The translations under genes were made by a program, and so were the position numbers. Source: Zymoseptoria tritici IPO323 (taxonomy: Eukaryota > Ascomycota > Dothideomycetes > Mycosphaerellales > Mycosphaerellaceae). From it: a stretch of 64,000 nucleotides of DNA. Below are positions 53,980 to 64,000 of this stretch, one piece after another. The notes under the pieces are model-generated. The model was not told the origin of the DNA. It saw only the letters and a program-made list of their open reading frames with translations, and made no database searches. Within the stretch, counting starts at the first letter, position 1; every line of letters starts with the position of its first letter. The stretch lies in the NCBI RefSeq assembly GCF_000219625.1, contig NC_018217.1, positions 2,604,001 through 2,668,000 of the forward strand. The letters run 5' to 3'.

Positions 53980-55877
53980 TGACAGGATGGACAGGGACCA
54001 GGCTCGTGGGCTCTGTGCTGTCCTATTGCGACTGGATGTGAGCAATAATAATAATAATCGACGACGAAGAGCGACGCGCATCAGAATTATTAACCAAGGC
54101 GCAGACGCAGGCGCAGGTGCCGCATAGTTCTAGTCCAGCCCAGGCCAGGCCTCCACAAGTCCACAGACCTGCTGCTGGCCCCGGACCTGCCCTTGAGGCT
54201 TGTCGTCGCATCAGAATTGATTCCCGGTTGGAGAAGACTAATTCCAACGTACTGTAGGACTAGGCGGGTACTTTAAAAGGCCTGTGGCGCCATCGGCACC
54301 CCTGGGCGGGCGGGCCGAGCTCGACCGGCGTGAAAGACAAAGTCGACAGCTGGTTGTACTTGCTGTGGGCAGTCCTTACATTCACTCTGGCAGACATACA
54401 CACCATCTAGAGGAGACTGTCCAGCGGCAGACATCATTCACATGCCAGTGAAGCCACCCTCGCTGAACAAAGGCAGACCGCTCTTCCACCTTGCGCAAGT
54501 CGACAAGATCCACGTTTCACCATCCACTGATTTCCGCGCGATCTCGCTGCGCCCGAGAGGGAGCCCACTTCTTTTGCTGTTGCACAACATGACGCCCCGC
54601 AGGGTGACGAGAGTAGTTCCAGCCGAAATCGTCCCCGGATCGACCATCGGACTTGACAGGGGCCGTCGCTCCGATAAGCTGTTGGACTGGGTGAGAGTGA
54701 TGCCGTGTTCATTGATCAGAAGGCGTTGCTCGTTGGAGGCCGCCTACGTCTTGCTGCACTGTCATCTGTTTGCTATGGTCACTGCGCTGGCCATGCATGC
54801 CGAGCCGGTGTCTACCCAAGATTGCCTACCTCATGGCTGCAAAAGCCCGAACGGCGAAGTCCTTGTCACCATCACAGCCGCCCGCTCAATCCAGTCTGGT
54901 GGGAAGCGGGACCCACGCTGTTTCGAGTTTCGAGTTGTGCTGATCGCCCGGCCGTAACACATCCTATGACGATCGCTGGGCATGTTTGTCTTCGGCCTGT
55001 CTTGCTGACAAGGCGCTACAAAATTGCTGAAAGGCATAGTCGATTTAAGAATCGGAAACTTACGACTTTGCCATGTACAGCAGAGCACAGCATCTTGATG
55101 CACATGTGAAAGTATTCTGCACCGGATGATGATAAAGTCCATGCTTCAGATCAAGGTTGTGGCGTTCCGACATGCGGCAGCAGGCCCGAGAGCACGAGCC
55201 TCTTTCAACAGGTCACTCTGCAATAGTAGAGCTTGTTGTGCATAACGTGGGCAGCTATATCCCTACTCATATACAAGTCCTAGCACGCCAATGTAGTCTC
55301 GAGTAATGATGGTTCGCGGAGGAGCCGGTAGGGGTCTCAAACATACCACCTCATCCCTCCAAGAATAGGAGAACATCTCCCGACATTTCGTGGAGCCGTG
55401 TCATTGAAACAACGATTGGCACAGCTAGGGAAGCCGGCACTTTGAAACAGCTTGGCTGGAACATGCTATATGAACACTGACCACTTTCTTCATGCCTCGA
55501 TGGCACCCCAGGTCAGGTCTGCCGGGCCACGCTTTCTCGCACTGCAGTCCTGGACTGTCAAGCGCAACAGGCAAATGCTCCGCGGGTGTCTTGGGGCGTC
55601 GTCAAACGTTCCATCCTGTGGTTGGATTGACTCGGCATGCATTCTGTGAGAAGTCCAATGCTTTGGAAGCAGAGATGAAACCTCGGGAGTTCACATTACC
55701 GAGGAGCAAGCTTGTCGCCGAAAACTACTGCTCGCCTTTGTTTGCATTGTGTGCTTCTCGAAACCACGGACAATTCCAATGCGAGTCGTGGAAGACCCAA
55801 GGGAGATCTATACTCAATGGGATCGGTCAGAAAATTCGCGAGCAAGCGAGCAAACATGCTCGGTAGGGTTGGACTCT

Positions 55878-55974
55878 GGCATGGTCGGTGAGTTACATCA
55901 CAGCAAGCATGAAAGGAAGCAATGTGGTAAAGGTGGTGGAGGGAGACTCATGAATGTTCATGGCCGTGCACAGC
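55878..55974 (+). repeat. Diverged repeat, copy 1
   Basis: About 97 bp that matches 58303-58411 in the same orientation. The best core is CATGAAAGGAAGCAATGTGG, present unchanged in both, with GGTGGTGGA and GACTCAT...TGTTCAT following at similar spacing. Confidence 0.7.
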
Positions 55975-56241
55975 ATATTGTCACGTGAGAGTCGCCAAGC
56001 CTTCCGTCTCTCGCCTTCTCGAGCAGGGCACCAGCTCTCGCACCTTTAGGATAGCCCAATAAATGATGCCGTTAAATTGAGAGCCTCGCGTTGTTCACTC
56101 CATTCCATGCTTACATGTAGCCCATGCATCGCTTCGCTCTCTCTTCCTGTCCCTCCTCACTTTCGTCACCAACCTCCGTGTCTGGAAGCAGGAATGAACA
56201 CTTAGGATCCGTTCCTCGCTGTAAGGATCGGCTGTTGCTGA

Positions 56242-56780
56242 ACTCAGGCAGGTATCGAGAGCACGAGCAGGACATTGGACCTCAACCCCCGCACGCATCC
56301 GCCGGGTCCTAGTTGCGGACTCGTGCTCTTTCCTAACGAGTGCCGAAAACATGGATCCAAACAGGAATGTCCCTGCCTACACGTCTCAAACCCCGGCGAT
56401 CTGAACCAGAGACAGGGCTGTCCGCGCGATCGCGATATCCTACAGACTCTGGACCCAGAGTAAGAAGTAGTGCCCATCCCCTGGCGATCGAACCGGCGAG
56501 TCCGAACCAATCTCGTCTTGACAAAACTTCGATACTTGCCTGAACAAGGCAGCGACAAGGTCTCCGGAAATTCGCGCTGCTTCCAATATGCAGATAGGAA
56601 CTGCAGGATATACCGACCGTGGACTGCGTACGGCAAGCAGTGCTGACGCTGAAATTTCAATCGGTGCCCATCTTGGGCAGGTATCGACGAAGAATCGACT
56701 CTGCATTGGACCGGAGATGGCGGAGTCGTCTCCAGGGTACAGGCACTGCTTCATGCTTTTCGTCCAGAGTCTGTACACGA
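56242..56780. repeat. Inverted repeat family around GGCAGGTATCGA
   Basis: Copy at 56672-56778 (+) aligns with the reverse complement of 56440-56545. Both begin with CAGG(C)A(G/A)GTATCGA, have CATTGGACC/GATTGGTTC ten to fifteen bases later, share CAGG...GGCACT(A/G)CTTC, and end with GTCCAGAGTCTGT (56762-56774; inverted at 56442-56454). A third partial copy at 56242-56330 (+) has the same start and a 10-bp hairpin AGAGCACGAG/CTCGTGCTCT. Identity is moderate by eye. Confidence 0.6.
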
Positions 56781-57283
56781 GGCGGTATGGGACCTGCAGG
56801 CTCCAGTCCCAGTGAGCGGGCTCGACACCCTGCTCGTGCTTTCGACTACCGACACTTGACGAGTAACACCCTGCTCGTCCTTTCCGGCACCCGCCGTACT
56901 GCGTGCGAATGCATCGGAATACCTTTCGCTTCTGCAAGGTTGGTCCATTGTAAAAGGTGCAATGTAGCTTGGAGGAGCAGTATGAATCACTTTGGAACAG
57001 ACTCGATTCGATACTCTCTCGGAAGGAGGCAATCCTACGAGGTAATATGACCGTCGAGTCCCTCCTTCTCCTCTTCTTATACAGCTGAGGCATGGGGATC
57101 AGAAGGCGATTGTCGGCATCTCACGGACGCACATCTGACAAGCATCTGCAGGCCTCGAATGGACTGATCTCCTTGCGAACAGGCCTTTCATCCCAATTCG
57201 AGTTCCGATATGAGCACTCCGATGCGCCAACACGCTGTAGAAACAGCCCAAGATCCCTGATCGTGATAGGGTTATAAAGCCCG

Positions 57284-57656
57284 ATGTCCTGTCCGCACTT
57301 CTCGCCTTCTGTCAACCAACAACAACACCATCTTGTTGCAGCCGTCTTTATCGGCCTCGTCACTGCTGACAACGACATCGTACGAGTATCCCTTCACATA
57401 CTGACTATCGTCCACGTCTTGACTAACTTTTGTGTGCATTGACAGGGCGAGATTACCATGTGTAAAACCAACGATGACTGCACGAGCCAGGTTTGCACCC
57501 TCCCTGACTACATCCCGACTTGGTATAGCGACCCTTCTCCGCTCCTTGGTGACGTACCGCGAATGCTAACGGTTGTCCGCGTCTAGTGACCCAACCTTGT
57601 TCACTGGTTATACTGCCGGATGCGGATGCAAGCCTAAGCCTAACCCTCCCTCTTAG
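57284..57656 (+). pseudogene. Cysteine-rich small secreted protein gene, start doubtful
   Basis: Proposed exons 57284-57385, 57446-57522 and 57587-57656. Introns of 60 and 64 nt have GTATCC/GTATAG donors, CTGAC/CTAAC branch sites and CAG/TAG acceptors. The joined frame is 82 residues. A hydrophobic core (HLVAAVFIGLVTA) resembles a signal peptide. The mature part has six cysteines spaced C-x5-C-x4-C-x8-C-x11-C-x-C and a Lys/Pro tail. The only in-frame ATG (57284) lies ~10 bp after a TATAAAG box (57272-57278) and would put 15 polar residues before the hydrophobic core. The natural start position, just before the core, reads ACCATCTT and lacks ATG in frame. It may be a damaged effector-like gene or one using the upstream ATG. 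Confidence 0.4.
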
Positions 57657-58610
57657 AAGGGAACGAGCTCTGCACAGCACGCGCGCGGGATCACGGCAAG
57701 CACGAACGCAGCGATACTTACGCCCATTTCCAACATTGGTCGTCATGGCGGAAACTTTCGATCAGATTGGGACATGTGGAAGCTGCGGGACTGGAAAGCG
57801 ATCACCCTTCTTGTTTCGAACTTCATCAACACCACTCGTCCGTGTCTCTCGCTCACCAACAGCACGGCAACCACTGCTCTTCAGCGTTCGGCCTCAACTT
57901 ACGCCATTCGCTCCCCATTGCACCATGCCCACCCTGCCCTTCATTCACCACCCATTCATGTCATCACCGTTGCTGTCATCATTCCGCTTTGCGTTTCCGT
58001 CCGAGGCGTGCACGTTGGTAGGACAGTCAAAATTTGAGGAGGAAGGAGATTGTGCTGCCTGTGTCACTCGGACTTTTACGCTAGCTCATCGAGCCCTTCT
58101 GGGTCACTGAATCAAGAAAGCGCTCACGCGCACCAAACCGATGTGCACCTTATCAATCGTGAAGTACTCTAGGTATGCAGGCGGTACGGCGGGAACACGG
58201 CATCGAAGCCACCTGGGCAGAGCTCAGCGCGGCTACGCAATCCACCAGAAGCGTTCGCCTGCTTGTGCCTATCTATTGTCGATGCTCGGTTGAAATTGTC
58301 CCAGGCATGATCTGTGAGTCACATTAAAGCAACCATGAAAGGAAGCAATGTGGTGAAGGGTGGTGGATTCTGAATGAATGAAGACTCATAATTGTTCATA
58401 TAGACGGTGCTTGGCAGCGCTATTCCTCATCGGTGGCGCTGTCCTCGTATGACGAACTTTTCAGATAAAGCACTGGACTGCACAAGCACCTCTACAGCGA
58501 TCGCATACCACTACCACTTCACCTCACCTCCGCCACACGAACCCTCTTCCATTCCAAGAATCATACTAGATCCAACAGTAACAAACAACACCACCACAAC
58601 AAACACAATC
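57657..58610. other. Intergenic region upstream of eIF6
   Basis: No gene recognised. Contains repeat copy 2. The final 100 bp are A/C-rich leader (ACAACACCACC). Confidence 0.55.
58303..58411 (+). repeat. Diverged repeat, copy 2
   Basis: The direct partner of 55878-55974. It lies 200-300 bp upstream of the eIF6 start codon and may overlap its promoter. Confidence 0.7.
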
Positions 58611-59443
58611 ATGGCGGTCCGCGCATCTTTCGAGAACTCCAATGAGTACGTCCTTCCTCCACAAACCCCACCATCAGCACAAACACCTTCAGAAAGAAAT
58701 GATCAAATGGACCAACTAATACTCTACCTCCTCCCAGAGTCGGCGTCTTCTCCACCCTCACAAACTCCTACGCCCTCGTCGCCGTCGGCGCCTCCGAAAA
58801 CTTCTACTCCATCTTCGAAGCCGAGCTCCAAGACGTAATCCCCATCTGCCACTGCACCATCGCCGGCACCCGCATCATCGGGCGCCTCACAGCCGGCAAC
58901 AAAAACGGCCTCCTCGTCCCGACCTCGACCACCGACCAAGAACTGCAACATCTCCGCAACTCCATCCCCGACAGCGTCAAGATCCAAAGAATAGAAGAGC
59001 GCCTCTCCGCGCTGGGAAACGTCATCTGCGCAAACGACCATGTCGCGCTGGTACATCCTGATTTGGAGAGGGAGAGCGAAGAGATCATTGCGGACGTGCT
59101 GGGCGTGGAGGTGTTCCGACAGACGATTGCGGATAATGTGTTGACGGGGTCGTACATGTCTCTCTCAAACCAGGGCGGGATTGTGCACCCGAAGACGTCG
59201 ATTCAAGATCAGGATGAGCTGTCGAGTTTACTGCAGGTGCCGCTCGTGGCAGGCAGTGTGAATCGTGGTAGCCCGGTCGTTGGTGCGGGCATGGTGGTCA
59301 ACGACTGGATGGCTGTGACGGGACTGGATACCACCGCGACGGAGCTGAGCGTTATCGAGAGCGTCTTCAAGCTGGGAGAGGGCATGGGACCGAGCTCGAT
59401 CAATACGACGAACAAGGAGACTATGGTGGAGTCATTCTACTGA
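58611..59443 (+). CDS. tif6: Eukaryotic translation initiation factor 6
   Basis: Exons 58611-58645 and 58738-59443. The 92-nt intron (GTACGT donor, CTAAT branch) sits right after [11 protein letters not shown], a typical position. The product is 246 residues, the exact family length. The pentein-fold eIF6 sequence is unmistakable: [76 protein letters not shown], and [18 protein letters not shown]. It binds the 60S subunit at the interface, needed for 60S biogenesis and preventing premature 40S joining; released by Sdo1/Efl1. It converges with the bHLH gene. Confidence 0.97.
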
Positions 59444-59883
59444 GAGGAGATGTACAGGGAGAAGCAAAAGCCATGGTTGTAGTTGCAGTATTGAGCGAGG
59501 AGTTCGGGTTATGTCTACTATATGCACGTTGCGCATTGCGAGCACATGCAGAATAGCGACAGCTTGGGTGTTTTCCATTACCACATCGACCGCGAGATGC
59601 AACGTGTGCCCACGTTCTCTCAGCTGCTCTGAGCAATGAATGATCATCATATTCATGTTGCAAAGAATTTCCTGAGAGTTTCCATTAAGCAGTAATGCAG
59701 CCTTGTCGTAAAGCATGATCTGAAGTATACAAAAGCAGTGGGAAGATAACTTCCTCTGGATATCACCGTCCTTGAACGCCAGTTGCCACCAACGCCGTAT
59801 AGCTCTGTCGAATGATTGATACTCCACAAGTTTCGAACGCCGATTCGGTGCATCGATCACGTTCGTCCACAACGATCATGACT
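59444..59883. other. Convergent intergenic region
   Basis: The 3' flanks of eIF6 and the bHLH gene. No feature seen. Confidence 0.6.
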
Positions 59884-60856
59884 CTACTCAGCATCACCCT
59901 CACCCTTCTCATCATGATCGATCGTCACACCCGCCTTCTGTGCAGCCTTCTTCCACTGCTCGCACTCCGCCCACGCCCGTTGACACTCAGCTTTGAGCTT
60001 ATCGCAGCTGGTCCCGAGCTCAGTGATAGCTTGCTCGGACAGCAACTTCTCCAGCGTCCACTTCTCAATGTTTTGCGTTTCGTTTTCCTTGAGCTGTGTG
60101 ATGAATTGCACCGCACGGGCGAGAATGCTGCCCTTATTCTTCTCGCAGCCGGGCACAATCTTCGCGAGCTCGTTAATCCCTTCGTTGATCGTTTCACGGC
60201 GGCGACGCTCGACTGGGAAGGCAATTAGTATGGCCACCCGGAGCTTGGTACTAGGGATGCCTGAGTGGCTCACCTTCTTTGTGATTGTCTTTCCGAATCT
60301 TGTGCCACTCATCTGTACCCACTTGCGGCTTTGACGAGCTACCAGGAGCTTGTGGACCGCCATCCGTCGGCGACCCTTCCCCATTCGAAACTCCTGGACC
60401 GCCGCCCATTTCGAACTCGCCGAAGCTGTTAGTCCGCTGCGGTCCGCCGGGCATCCCTTGGTCTGCGGAAGCACTGTTGGCTCGATCGTTACTGGCATCC
60501 GCTACTTGCGCCATGAAGGCTTGCTCTGTCGATTGCGGTACGGTCAACGTGTGGTACTGCGCCATGGCCGCGGCCGCTGTGTCGCTCGCACTCTGTCCGC
60601 CATCGTTCACTTCGTTTGACGCTTGTACTTGTCCGTGGTTGTGTTGTGCATCTTGTTCCTCATTCAGGTGGTCCGCATTGTGTTGTGCTAGAGCTGCTGC
60701 GAATCCCATATCCCCGTCGTTGTGGTTCCCGCCCATTGGGTCTTCATGCCCACCAAGGTAGTGCTGATCGAAGTCGCTGACGTCCATACCAGGCGGTGGA
60801 CGTTGCAAAGGCATATCGTTCGACGGACGCTTCCTCTTACTCGCCAGAGACGCCAT
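59884..60856 (-). CDS. cbf1: bHLH transcription factor Cbf1-like
   Basis: Minus-strand exons 60856-60274 and 60212-59884; the 61-nt intron (GTGAGC) splits the basic region. The product is 303 residues. Residues 1-185 are disordered (Gln/His/Asn/Gly-rich). The bHLH follows: DEWHKIRKDNHKE, VERRRRETINEGI, NELAKIVPGCEKNKGSILAR, AVQFITQLKENET, then a leucine-zipper-like coiled coil (WTLEKLLSEQAITELGTSC). The H-E-R spacing of the basic helix (NHKEVERRRR) specifies the CACGTG E-box, and the long zipper is characteristic of Cbf1. In yeast it binds centromere element CDEI and sulfur/methionine promoters (family knowledge). The frame is open upstream without ATG. Confidence 0.9.
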
Positions 60857-61086
60857 TGTTGCTTCGGCAGGGTTGAAGGCCTGGTAGTCGTCCAATCTGG
60901 AGCTTCGCGCGGGGATCGAAGTCGGCAGCCAGTCCAGGCCGGTTGTGTTTCGTTGTCTGCTGTATGCGGTATGCGGTGCTGTCACAAGATACTGTTAGCA
61001 ATGAACTCGATACTGCACGCCTTCATCATGTGATTTTGTCGAGGCGGCGCCTCATCCCGAGACCAAATGTCATGCGCACGTCGCGC

Positions 61087-61665
61087 TCAGCAGAACAGCT
61101 CCTGCGAGCTCGCCGACCTGCTTATGGACGGCGCGAATGCGCCCACGACATCAGCACTCTGCATCCACAAGAAGGCTTTGTGCAGTCGCGCCACGCCGCC
61201 GGCGAGCGCTGTGTAGATCGACTTCCTTGCCGCGACCGTCGGCGGATGGAATCGACATCGCCGGACATGGCGGCGGCGTCGTGCTCGATGAGCATCTCCA
61301 AGTCGCGCTCGACGGGCGGTGGACTTTGCATGGCTGGCTGTCGTGGACGCGCTCGATGCTGCGATGATTGAAGTAGAAGTGGATGGGAACTTACCGCTAA
61401 TGAATCTCTCGTGCACGTGAGTTGGCCAGACGGGAGTCACGAGATTCCAAGGTCGAGAAGAGGGGAGCGAGAGTCGGCGGGGACCTTGAATTGACCGATT
61501 TTGGCGGAAGACCAAGCGCGACTTGGCTCGTTCGAGACGTCGCAGGGTCGGCGCTGGGGAGTTTACTCGAGGGAAAGATTGTGAGAATTTATCTTCTACT
61601 ACCAAAGGCGAGTTCTTCAGGATGGTATCTGGCGAGGACGACCTGGAGATCATGTGAATGGGCAT
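61087..61665 (-). CDS. Hypothetical basic protein
   Basis: A 192-codon ORF from ATG 61665. The N-terminal ~100 residues have natural composition (ISRSSSPDTILKN, DKFSQSFPRVNSPAPTLRRL). The second half is Arg/Ala/Ser-rich. An in-phase GTAAGT donor near 61393 with CAG acceptors 36 or 57 nt downstream suggests a short optional intron that would not change the frame. I do not recognise a family. It may be a real small gene or partly artefactual; its 3' end is 230 bp from the Cbf1 start. Confidence 0.35.
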   Translation of the reverse strand: MPIHMISRSSSPDTILKNSPLVVEDKFSQSFPRVNSPAPTLRRLERAKSRLVFRQNRSIQGPRRLSLPSSRPWNLVTPVWPTHVHERFISGKFPSTSTSIIAASSASTTASHAKSTARRARLGDAHRARRRRHVRRCRFHPPTVAARKSIYTALAGGVARLHKAFLWMQSADVVGAFAPSISRSASSQELFC

Positions 61666-62279
61666 GATCGGTGGAGGTGCCAGTGACAGCCAATCAAGAT
61701 CGTTGACAAAGCCACATCATGTGCTCAGTTTGCCTCCTTCACACCCTCATATAATATACAATAGTCGCCGAACAATGCACAATGCTGCTGTCGCAATAGT
61801 AGCAGTTCCCGTACGCGAATCGCTTCACTTGATGCTCCTCCTGTCCGCGGTATCCGGTTCAGCTACCAAGTTGAATCGAGCGCCTTGCCTTCGCTCTCAA
61901 TCTGGCCCTGTAAGCCCTTGACAGACACAGAGCTACCTTTTGAGCGTCGTTGTAGACATCCCTGGACTGTACTCCGCCGCTCTTCGTATGCATAGCGACG
62001 GTCTGTTCTCATGGATGGCAACCCGCCGAATTGCGACTCAAAAGCCCGACCGGAGGTGCAGCCTGTCGTCTCGACAATTGCACGAGATGCGCTGTGTCAG
62101 ATAGCATTCCCGCATCTTTGTCGTGCCGTTCGTTGGCAAAGATGTCCACGCTCCTCTCTCGCCAACTACTATTACGAGCGACCCTGTTGCTCCACCAATG
62201 CTTTCCCATCCTGCCTCTTTTGACCCTAACGCCGTGCTATGCCCATGTCATGATATGTTCCCCGTTAATGATCCATATT
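61666..62279. other. Intergenic region
   Basis: Between two minus-strand genes. ORFs present have no convincing protein character. Confidence 0.5.
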
Positions 62280-62804
62280 CTATACTCCTACAGCCTCCGC
62301 GACCTCACTCGCTGCTGCCGGGACGTTCGCTGCCGTCTTATTCGCGGCAGCCTCGTATGCTGTTTGTGCCCACTCGGAAGCAGCGCCCAGCACTGCATCT
62401 CCAGCCTTCGTCGCGGTCTCGTAGAGGGTCTCGGCGGCTTGTCTCGAATTGGAATGGCCGGCATCGCCAGCGAAGTAGTAGTATGTCCGTCGAGACATGG
62501 TCATGATGTGGTCCGGGAGGTAGAGGAAACTAGCTATCAGGAGCATAGAGACGGTCAAGAAGAGGATGGAGTCTGTCGCGTGTGGTCAGCGAGATGGTCA
62601 GAACAGGATCCAAGCGAGGCTCTTACTGAAGACAAACTTTTCCGTGGGCGTCAGCATGTATAGCGAGAATGTCACCTCGTATTGGTAATTCTTCTTCTGC
62701 AGCCATTTCACGAGACCTGTGGGCTGTACGAGGAGAAACGCGGCGAGCAGTGCGACTATGGAGACGCAGGCAGCATATCGCGTGGTCGAATCGGCGAAAT
62801 CCAT
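62280..62804 (-). CDS. Serine palmitoyltransferase small subunit-like protein
   Basis: Minus-strand exons 62804-62627 and 62572-62280 (54-nt intron, GTAAGA donor) give 156 residues and rebuild the motif TEKFVFNSILFLTVSML at the junction. The first TM is at about residues 12-32 (ACVSIVALLAAFLLVQP). Then comes the ssSPT-type core: NYQYEVTFSLYMLTPTEKFVF, a second TM with SILFLTVSMLLIASFLYLPDHI, and RRTYYYF. The C-terminal ~60 residues are Ala/Glu-rich helical. By family knowledge such subunits stimulate the Lcb1/Lcb2 enzyme in the ER, the first step of sphingolipid synthesis. Divergent from the M24 peptidase gene (347 bp between starts). The C-terminal Ala-rich tail is longer than in animals. 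Confidence 0.8.
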
Positions 62805-63151
62805 TTCGTCAGGCGTGTTGTCCAATGTCCGGTACTCCGCGCTGTATTGCGTCTAGGCGTAAGCAGTGTATGTGTACGGGTTCAAGAGTTGGGTCCGAAA
62901 CGCATGCAATTCGAGAAGGATGTCATCGGCCGGAGCTCGGAAGCGCTGCCCCGTTTGAGCCTGAGTAAGGACAACATGAGACGAACGTCAGGTCATCTGG
63001 TCGTCTTCCTTTATTTACTACACACTCTTGTTCTTGACTTTGCTTAAATAGGGAGGCACTGATCGGACGGACTTACAATCGAACGTTGTACCAGAAGTCT
63101 CCCTTGTGGAAGCCTCGCTGCGACGGATTAACCACTTGAAGACCATCGACG
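62805..63151. promoter_or_regulatory. Divergent promoter region
   Basis: 347 bp between the ssSPT-like and M24 peptidase start codons. No specific site recognised. Confidence 0.45.
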
Positions 63152-64000
63152 ATGTTCGGACAACACAATCTATTGATTGCATTGGCTTGGGTCGCTGTAT
63201 TCCCGACTCTCGCCAGTACATCATCTGCCGTCTCAGAGAGCCCAGAGTTCCATCGCCTCCCATCGTTACGCGATCAAGCCGGTCTGAGAGATAGCTGGAC
63301 CGATGAGCGTTTAGCTGGCATTCCAGCTTTGCTCCAGAAACATGGCGTGGATGCGTGGTTGGTGAGTAGACCCACCGCTCTATGATAGCCATCGTGGTAT
63401 CTCATTCGATCACTTTCAGATCAGCCAGAGGGAATACGCAGAGGACACTGCTTTCTGGTCGATGAAGAGGGCAATACAATTCTCGGCCAGAAGGAGGACC
63501 CTGTCTCTATATGTCTCCGCCAATTCAACATCGAAAGACTGCCACTCGCAAACCTGGATCGACAACACTTCCCAGGTATACTCGGAGCTCCTAGAGATTC
63601 TGGAAGCGTGTGATCCGTCGAGCATTGTCGTTAACACAGATGCAGACATTGCTTTCGCTTCAGGCTTACATGCAGGTGAGTTTGAGAAGCTCAGTAGCGA
63701 GCTTGGGAAGAAGTGGAGCAAGCGCTTCGTCGACAAGCCGATTGTAGCGGTTGAGTACATTGCTACCATGCCTGCGAGCCAGCTCGGTTGGTACCGCAAG
63801 CTCATGGAGACCGCTTGGGCGATCATTTCTGAAGGTTTCAGCAATGTGGCTGTGGCGCCCGGCACCACTACTACGGAGGTTGGTCATGACTTTCTCAAAT
63901 ACTATGCCCACGTAATGCTGATCGTTCGAAGGATCTCGAATGGTGGTTCAGAGAGAAGATACAGTCTCTAAACTACACGACCTGGTTTCAGCCATCCGTC
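63152..64000 (+). CDS. Secreted creatinase/prolidase-like M24 peptidase, 3' truncated by window
   Basis: Exons 63152-63361, 63420-63878 and 63932 onward, running off the edge (introns of 58 and 53 nt, both phase 0). A signal peptide lies at residues 1-21 (LLIALAWVAVFPTLAS). Next is the creatinase N-terminal domain (RDSWTDERLAGIPALLQKHGVDAWL, ISQREYAEDTAFW, NTDADIAFASGLHAGE). The start of the pita-bread domain follows (LMETAWAIISEGFSN, PGTTTTEDLEWWFREKIQ, LNYTTWFQPSV). The metal-binding Asp/His/Glu residues lie beyond the window, so activity cannot be judged. Xaa-Pro dipeptidase or aminopeptidase activity is expected from the family. Confidence 0.88.

Larger units (their letters stand above)
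52996..54300. other. Long 5' flank of the Pumilio gene, microsatellite-rich
   Basis: On the minus strand this is a very C/T-rich leader or promoter. It contains a GGGCGT hexamer run (~53517-53541), GAA/GGA and GATG runs (~53880-53932), a TG run (~53952-53979) and AAT x5 (~54045-54059). ORFs here are compositional artefacts. Long leaders are common in fungal PUF genes. Confidence 0.6.
54301..57283. other. 3-kb gene-poor region with diverged repeats
   Basis: No intact gene found. ORF 54442-54957 (171 codons) has odd composition, although its 3' half contains a hydrophobic stretch followed by two cysteines that could be a secreted-protein relic. Repeats at 55878-55974 and 56242-56780 are listed separately. 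Confidence 0.55.

Noticed and set aside
54442..54957. 171-codon ORF in the gene-poor region
   Set aside because: No recognisable domain; Arg/Leu-rich text. A possible secreted-protein relic in its 3' half is too weak to annotate.
56467..56520. tRNA-like words (GATCGAACC, GAGTCCGAACCA)
   Set aside because: No acceptor stem, D-loop box or anticodon arm could be fitted around them.

Overview
The window is nuclear DNA of a filamentous ascomycete (Pezizomycotina). Genes are intron-poor, with short GT-AG introns of about 48-92 nt and CTAAC/CTGAC branch points. Intergenic spacers are a few hundred bases, many promoters are pyrimidine-rich, and the gene set is ascomycete-typical (Tea4/Bud14, Hda1, Mid1, EDC4/Pdc1, Puf3-like, Cbf1, Mcx1). 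One AT-rich island looks RIP-mutated. The overall picture fits Dothideomycetes, but the class is an inference from gene style, not proven. No prokaryotic features, rRNA, tRNA or CRISPR were seen.

Layout. 1-13 kb: an edge-truncated C2H2 zinc-finger gene (-), a Tea4/Bud14 SH3 polarity protein (+), a coiled-coil protein (-), a Pmp3-family membrane peptide (+), a lone medium-chain reductase (+) and a large four-TM membrane protein (-). 13-15.3 kb: gene-poor, with a 0.55-kb AT-rich RIP-like island. 15.3-25 kb, all +: class II histone deacetylase Hda1, Mid1 calcium-channel subunit, and a dynamin-like/SLIP-GC-type GTPase. 25-28 kb: a tiny secreted-protein candidate, a divergent mitochondrial pair (glycine cleavage H protein and ribosomal protein bS6m/Mrp17) separated by a palindromic GATA site, then a degenerate ~33-bp minisatellite. 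28-40 kb, all -: EDC4/Pdc1 decapping scaffold, Mn-type CDF transporter, GABA transaminase, glycogen branching enzyme. 40-49 kb: an uncharacterised protein with a possible HicA-like C-terminus (+), an F-box gene broken by one in-frame TGA (+), ClpX-like Mcx1 (+), a conserved hypothetical (-) and adenylate kinase (-). 50-53 kb: Pumilio-family protein (-) with a long microsatellite-rich 5' flank. 53-58.5 kb: the largest gene-poor stretch, holding diverged repeats and a three-exon cysteine-rich small secreted protein gene whose start looks damaged. 58.6-64 kb: eIF6 (+), Cbf1 (-), a hypothetical (-), the serine palmitoyltransferase small subunit (-), and divergently an M24 peptidase (+) running off the edge.

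Most genes are unrelated housekeeping genes and not a cluster. Themes that recur are mRNA fate (EDC4, Puf, eIF6), mitochondrial function (GcvH, bS6m, GABA-T, Mcx1) and polarity/stress signalling (Tea4, Mid1, Pmp3). I found no multi-gene novel system. The most unusual items are the damaged secreted-protein gene and repeat family at 55.9-58.4 kb, the minisatellite, the nonsense-broken F-box gene, the RIP-like island and the GTPase.
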